Origin: Frankiales bacterium
GTDB lineage: Bacteria > Actinomycetota > Actinomycetes > Mycobacteriales > SCTD01
Length of the DNA stretch: 17,386 bases
Assembly: GCA_025464915.1 (NCBI GenBank)
Contig: JAODNF010000014.1
Coordinates: 1-17,386, forward strand
Direction: 5' to 3'
Part shown: in pieces, positions 13,657 to 17,386 of the stretch
Layout: the number at the start of each line of letters is the position of its first letter
How positions within the stretch are numbered: position 1 is the stretch's first letter
Notes under the pieces: model-generated
Database searches by the model: none
The model's input: the letters and a program-made list of their open reading frames with translations, nothing else
Told to the model about the DNA's origin: nothing
Made by a program: the position numbers and the translations under genes

Positions 13657-14814
13657 TCACCCCTGATCGACGACGCAGAGGGCGGCGTGCAGCTCGACGA
13701 GACCGTGGACGGTGGCGGTGGACCGGCCGCTGAGCTCGGCGATCCTCCGCAGGCGGTGGTCGAGGGTGTTGGGATGGATGTGCAGCTCTGCAGCCGTCTG
13801 CTGCCGGTCGAGGTCGTTGCGCAGGTACGCCCGAAGGGTGGCGAGCAGGTCCGGCCGGCCGGTCAGCGGCTGCAAGACCTCGGCGAGCCGGGGCCGAGCA
13901 GCCGTCGGCCGCGTCAGCTGGTAGGCGAGCGCGTTGTCCTCGAGCCGGGCGACCCGCCCCTGCACTGCGAGCGGCACCAGCTCCTGCGCGAGGACGGCGG
14001 CAGCGGGTACGGCTCCTGGGGAGCCGGCCGGAGCGGCCCCTGCGCGCACCAGCACACCGAGGGCCGAAGACAGGGCCCGGACGAGGTCGTCGGCGTCCTC
14101 GTCCGCGCGGATCAGCACGATGCCGCCGTCCGGCTCGAGCAGCGCGAGGACTGGTTGCGGGCGCAGCCGGAGCACGTCCTCGAGGCGGCGCAGCTTGCGG
14201 GCCCTCGCCACGGACTGGTCGACGTCCTCGCTCAACTCGTCGGTGGCCGGGTCGATGGCAAGCGCCAGCACCTGGCAGCCTCGCTGCCACTGCGCCGCAG
14301 CAGCGTGCGCGGGCAAGGGCGTTCCCGCAACGAGGGCCCGGGCGAGCTCACGGCTCCGCTCGCGCTCGGCGCCGGAGATCAGCTGCTGCTCACTGAGGTA
14401 GGTCTGGGTGACGACGCTGGTGACCCGCTGGACGTACAGCTGCACCGCGTCGGCCGCCTCGAGCAGCAGCGGCCCGTCGCGGCGGGTGGACTGGTTCACC
14501 AGCTCACGCCAGACCAGCCGGCCCCCGACGATGTAGGCCTCTAGCAGCGCCTCGAGCGGCACCTGTTCGTGCGCGCGACGGGCCGCGGAGTCCCGGTTCT
14601 CCGCCAGCTCGTCGGGCGTCGGTCCGCGCTGCTCCCGCACGGCCCTCAGCGCGGCGCGCACGCTCGCCAGGCAGAGCTCGGTGATCTCGCCTGACAGCTG
14701 CTCGGCGGGCAGCCGGCCGTAGAACGGGATGTCGCGGACGAAGTCGGCGACCATCGACCTCGCAATGCGCGGGGCGGCGCGATCCACCCGCGCGCACAGC
14801 TCGGCGAGGCTCAC
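13657..14814 (-). CDS. PucR/CdaR-type helix-turn-helix transcriptional regulator
   Basis: A 385-residue protein, GTG start at 14814; no clear ribosome site is seen. The C-terminal region (about 323-381) is the PucR-type HTH: LLATLRAYLRNDLDRQQTAA, then ELHIHPNTLDHRLRRIAELSG and a closing helix VELHAALCV. The residues HPNTLDHRLRRI form the recognition helix region. Residues 1-150 are all-helical with IPFYGRLP, and LLEAYIVGGRLVWRELV, a sensory region seen in actinobacterial members. The middle (175-300) resembles the GGDEF-like PucR_2 region without an active motif. The family mostly activates catabolic genes in response to a metabolite. A palindrome lies 10 bases upstream and the divergent neighbours are ceramidase-like genes, the likely targets. 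Confidence 0.92.
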   Translation of the reverse strand: MSLAELCARVDRAAPRIARSMVADFVRDIPFYGRLPAEQLSGEITELCLASVRAALRAVREQRGPTPDELAENRDSAARRAHEQVPLEALLEAYIVGGRLVWRELVNQSTRRDGPLLLEAADAVQLYVQRVTSVVTQTYLSEQQLISGAERERSRELARALVAGTPLPAHAAAAQWQRGCQVLALAIDPATDELSEDVDQSVARARKLRRLEDVLRLRPQPVLALLEPDGGIVLIRADEDADDLVRALSSALGVLVRAGAAPAGSPGAVPAAAVLAQELVPLAVQGRVARLEDNALAYQLTRPTAARPRLAEVLQPLTGRPDLLATLRAYLRNDLDRQQTAAELHIHPNTLDHRLRRIAELSGRSTATVHGLVELHAALCVVDQG

Positions 14815-14823
14815 GACGCCGGG

Positions 14824-14839
14824 TTGTGATCGGTCACAA
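14824..14839. promoter_or_regulatory. palindromic operator candidate in the divergent PucR/ceramidase promoter region
   Basis: TTGTGA-TCGG-TCACAA: six-base arms are perfectly complementary across a four-base spacer. It sits 10 bases upstream of the PucR-type start and 68 upstream of the ceramidase-like start. The half-site matches the TGTGA/TCACA core of CRP sites, but the spacer is four rather than six bases. It may bind the PucR protein, a GntR-type factor or a CRP relative. Confidence 0.5.
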
Positions 14840-14907
14840 GGCGACCGACGTTACTCGGGTGCCGACCACAGCAGGTGCCAGAGCAGCGTGTCGCGAACCT
14901 TGCAACC

Positions 14908-16911
14908 GTGAAACGTCGACTGCTGCTCGCGATGCCCGTGCTGCTCGGCGCCGTCTCGGGGCTCGTGCCCGCCACGGCGGCCCCGGCGCACCACCGGCCC
15001 CCGGTCCACACGGCTGCTGCCTTCGCACCTGGCTCGGCCCCGGCCGGATCTCTCGGCCCCGGTCCGGTCTTCCGCGTGGGAGCGGCCGTCCGCACCACGC
15101 GGCCGCTGACCCGGGCTCAGGCCACGCATGTCGGCGGCTACGGCGACTGCCTCGGATGCGGACAGAGCGGGACCACAGCAGTCCGCGCGCACGACGACCT
15201 CGACGCGCGCGCCCTGTTCGTGGCGTCAGGGCGCTCGGCCGTCGTCCTGGCGAGCGTGCCCCTCGAAGGCTGGTTCGCCGGGTACCAGGAGGGCAGCCGG
15301 CTCGGACTCACGGACCTGCGCCAGGAGGCTGCGGCCCGTCTCTCGGCGCTCCCCGGCGCCGTCCCGGTCTCGGCTGCGGACATCATCGTCAACAGCAACC
15401 ACTGCCACTCGTGTCCCACGGTCGTCGGGTTGTGGGCCAACACCAACACGGCCTACCTGCGACGGGTGTACGACGCGACGCTCGAGGCGATCGTCGCGGC
15501 CGGCCGAGCCGCCCGACCCGCGCACCTGCGCTGGGCGACGGCCGACATCGGCTACGTCAACGACGTCACGGTCGGGCAGGCGAACGCCAACGAGGGATGG
15601 CCCGTCGACGGGCAGCTCTCGGCGCTGCAGGCCACCGACCTGCGAGGCCGCACGATCGCGACGTGGGTCAGCAGCCCCGCGCACGGCAACATCGGCTACG
15701 GCCCCGACCTGCCGGAGATGAACAGCGAGTACTTCGGGGCCGCGGCCCGCTGGCTGCAGGCGCACGTCGGCGGGATCGGCATCGTGGCTGCGGGCACGCT
15801 CGGCGACCAGACGACTCCCATGCAGGGGGATGACAAGCGCCTACCTGCTGATCCTCGACCGGCGCCGCCTGCCCGGCCCGGGAACGCCACGCCAAAGGGC
15901 TACCCGCGGGCCTACGACGTGATGGACCGGCTCGGCGCGCTGGTCGGCTCGACGGCGGTCGAGGCGCTGCAGCGGCACGGCCACGCCATGGCCAGCCCCG
16001 TGGTGGCAGGGGCGGAGAGCTACCAGCTCGTACCGAGCGACAACCCGCTGCTGCTCGGGCTGATGTACGGCCACGCGCTGCCCGACATCCCGCTGGTGAC
16101 CCATGACGGAGCCATCGCCGGCTCGACGACCGCGGACCGCAGCATCGTGCCGCCCTACCTCGCGGGCAACGCCGTCGGCGTCTGGTTCACGACCCTGCGG
16201 ATCGGCGACGTCGCCCTGGCGAGCGAGCCCGGCGAGGCCTTCCCCCACGTCACCCGGGCCATCCGGGAGGTGCTGACCGGCGCGGCCTCCACGTTCGTCG
16301 TCGGCAACGCCCAGGACCAGCTCGGCTACTACTACGAGGAGTGGGCGTACCCGCAGACCTTCTACTACTCGGCCGACCACTACCTCTACAACGTCGGGCC
16401 CACGCTGGCCGACCAGAACATCCAGGCGCAGGTCCTCAACGGCACGAGCCTCGGCTTCGCTGTCACCGAGACGGCCGAGCCGGTGACGGCTGCAGCCGGC
16501 AACGACGAGCTGCGGTACCCGCTCAAGGCCGGCATCCAGGTGTGGGGCTACCCGCAAGGACCCCACGACGTGGTGCACGGCCTGACGATCCCGATCGGCG
16601 TCTACTGGAACTCCGCCCGCGGCGCGGACTCCGGCATCCCCGGCGCCGAGGTCGGCACCCGGCCGGTCGTGACCCTGGACGGCAAGAGGCTGCCCACCAC
16701 GACGGAGAAGACGCAGTTCGTCTACGTGAACGTCGGCTGCGCCGGCGACCACCACCTGCACGCCTCGCTGCCCGGCACCACCGCGACCTGGGACGCGGTC
16801 GTGCACGTGCGGTCCGGCTCGGTCGTCACCAACACCGCGACGTACCCGTCAGGCACCGGGGAGCATCCCTTGGCGGGCCAGGACGCGCACGACAGCCGGC
16901 CCTGCCGGTGA
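14908..16911 (+). CDS. secreted neutral/alkaline ceramidase-like protein
   Basis: A 667-residue protein. I take GTG at 14908 because VKRRLLLAMPVLLGAVSGLV plus ATAAPA forms a standard signal peptide, cleaved near residue 25; GTG at 14875 is an alternative. Neither has a clear ribosome site. Family features: a VGAAVRTT-like opening, HxH in NSNHCHSCP (His165, His167), SSPAHGN (His259), EPGEAFPH (Glu440/443) and QLGYYYEEW (Tyr474-476). These correspond in order to the zinc ligands of neutral ceramidase. The family's GDxSP nucleophile region is replaced by GTLGDQTTP (299-304), so the catalytic Ser is not evident. Cys pairs at 81/84 and 166/169 are unusual. The stop overlaps the next gene as GTGA. 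Substrate uncertain. Confidence 0.85.
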   Translation: MKRRLLLAMPVLLGAVSGLVPATAAPAHHRPPVHTAAAFAPGSAPAGSLGPGPVFRVGAAVRTTRPLTRAQATHVGGYGDCLGCGQSGTTAVRAHDDLDARALFVASGRSAVVLASVPLEGWFAGYQEGSRLGLTDLRQEAAARLSALPGAVPVSAADIIVNSNHCHSCPTVVGLWANTNTAYLRRVYDATLEAIVAAGRAARPAHLRWATADIGYVNDVTVGQANANEGWPVDGQLSALQATDLRGRTIATWVSSPAHGNIGYGPDLPEMNSEYFGAAARWLQAHVGGIGIVAAGTLGDQTTPMQGDDKRLPADPRPAPPARPGNATPKGYPRAYDVMDRLGALVGSTAVEALQRHGHAMASPVVAGAESYQLVPSDNPLLLGLMYGHALPDIPLVTHDGAIAGSTTADRSIVPPYLAGNAVGVWFTTLRIGDVALASEPGEAFPHVTRAIREVLTGAASTFVVGNAQDQLGYYYEEWAYPQTFYYSADHYLYNVGPTLADQNIQAQVLNGTSLGFAVTETAEPVTAAAGNDELRYPLKAGIQVWGYPQGPHDVVHGLTIPIGVYWNSARGADSGIPGAEVGTRPVVTLDGKRLPTTTEKTQFVYVNVGCAGDHHLHASLPGTTATWDAVVHVRSGSVVTNTATYPSGTGEHPLAGQDAHDSRPCR

Positions 16912-17386
16912 GAGGCCGCGGCGCGTTCGCAGCGCTGGCGCTCCTCCCCGCGCTGGCCCTGGCGACGCCGCACGCGCGGGCCGCGGCCAAGTGCCCAGCC
17001 GGTGTCGCCTTCCTGGCTGGCGCTGCCAAGGCCCACATCACGCCGCACGTCTGGCCCGTCGCCGAGGCGGCCTACAGCATCGGACGCCTCGGCCGGTCTG
17101 CGGCACACCCGTTCTACGCCCGGGCGCTCGCGCTGCAGTCCTGCCGCAACGGGCAGACGGTCGTGATCACCGCCCTCGACAGCCAGGGGTACTTCGCCGC
17201 GTACAAGGAGGACCCGCTCGGCGGCGAGGGCTTCGGCGCCGACGGCATCCGGGCCGCGGCGAGCAGGGCCACCGGCGTTCCGTCGTCGCACCTGGTCATC
17301 AGCGCCACCCACACGCACAACAGCCCCTACAGCATCGGGGTCTGGGGCGGAGGCTCCCAGCCGAACAACGGCGCGCCCTACCTGTC
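16908..17386 (+). CDS. second ceramidase-like secreted protein, N-terminal part (cut by window edge)
   Basis: GTG at 16908 overlaps the preceding stop by four bases and the frame stays open to the window end, giving 159 residues. A signal peptide is clear: RGRGAFAALALLPALALATP followed by HARAAA. The mature part has GRSAAHPFYARALALQS, VVITALDSQGYFAAY and LVISATHTHNSPYSIGVWG, which align in order with the first ceramidase-like protein (FVASGRSAVVLASV, EGWFAGYQEG, IIVNSNHCHSCPTVVGLW). The HxH zinc motif (His135, His137) is of the usual THTH form, unlike the HCH of its neighbour. The proteins are therefore divergent tandem paralogues. The metal-binding remainder and nucleophile region lie outside the window. 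Confidence 0.85.
   Translation, partial: MRGRGAFAALALLPALALATPHARAAAKCPAGVAFLAGAAKAHITPHVWPVAEAAYSIGRLGRSAAHPFYARALALQSCRNGQTVVITALDSQGYFAAYKEDPLGGEGFGADGIRAAASRATGVPSSHLVISATHTHNSPYSIGVWGGGSQPNNGAPYL

Larger units (their letters stand above)
13496..13666 (+). pseudogene. coding-like fragment without a start codon, possible gene remnant
   Basis: The frame from 13496 to the TGA at 13664-13666 reads SRGFLDDVEEQLKAAEANAD, then DARSGASSSDLRAVA and a Gly/Arg-rich end. The first 32 codons have G or C in 27 third positions and give a plausible acidic amphipathic helix. No ATG, GTG or TTG precedes it; only a CTG at 13493 is available, overlapping the DUF2188 stop. It may be a decayed or frameshifted small gene, or a chance effect of the two hairpins here, whose symmetric GC-rich arms generate codon-like bias. 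Confidence 0.2.

Noticed and set aside
14826..15833. 335-residue plus-strand frame over the ceramidase-like gene
   Set aside because: Arg/Pro-rich shadow of a gene with clear family motifs in another frame.

Overview
The window is 17.4 kb of chromosomal DNA from a high-GC actinobacterium. The evidence is very high third-position G/C, frequent GTG starts, GTGA stop/start overlaps, and a typical soil or stress-tolerant actinomycete gene set: MMPL transporter, HATPase and SpoIIE regulators, hemerythrin, AI-2E permease, PLD-like protein and PucR regulator. I cannot name a genus from sequence alone. I see no tRNA, rRNA, CRISPR array, transposase or prophage gene.

Layout. (1) 2-2931, plus strand: the C-terminal two thirds of an MMPL transporter, then a DUF4389 membrane protein and a DUF4260 membrane protein with overlapping stops and starts, then a possible 72-aa protein. 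(2) 3066-3389, plus strand: a small protein resembling a dimeric alpha/beta barrel. (3) 3541-4496, minus strand: an RsbW-like HATPase coupled to an unknown 177-aa protein. (4) 4767-7657, minus strand: a ferritin-like two-domain protein, a UUCG-capped hairpin, a membrane-anchored long-helix protein, and an alpha/beta hydrolase coupled to it. (5) 7815-9209, minus strand: a GAF-SpoIIE phosphatase. (6) 9430-12296, minus strand: an AI-2E-type permease with a charged helical N-terminal extension, coupled to a PLD-like protein. (7) 12623-13496, plus strand: a hemerythrin with a SAP/Rho-N-like tail, then a DUF2188 protein followed by two hairpins. (8) 13657-14814, minus strand: a PucR-type regulator, separated by a TTGTGA-N4-TCACAA palindrome from (9) 14908-17386, plus strand: two tandem secreted proteins of the neutral ceramidase type, the second cut by the window edge.

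Working together (inference). The HATPase/177-aa pair and the SpoIIE phosphatase look like parts of a partner-switching stress response, with no STAS antagonist present. Ferritin-like, hemerythrin, DUF2188, AI-2E and PLD proteins fit a general-stress regulon. The PucR regulator and its palindrome probably control the two ceramidase-like genes. The least ordinary signals are the first ceramidase-like protein (CxxC pairs around its HxH metal motif and no clear catalytic Ser), the coupled long-helix anchor and hydrolase, and repeated hairpins at the boundaries of the stress genes.
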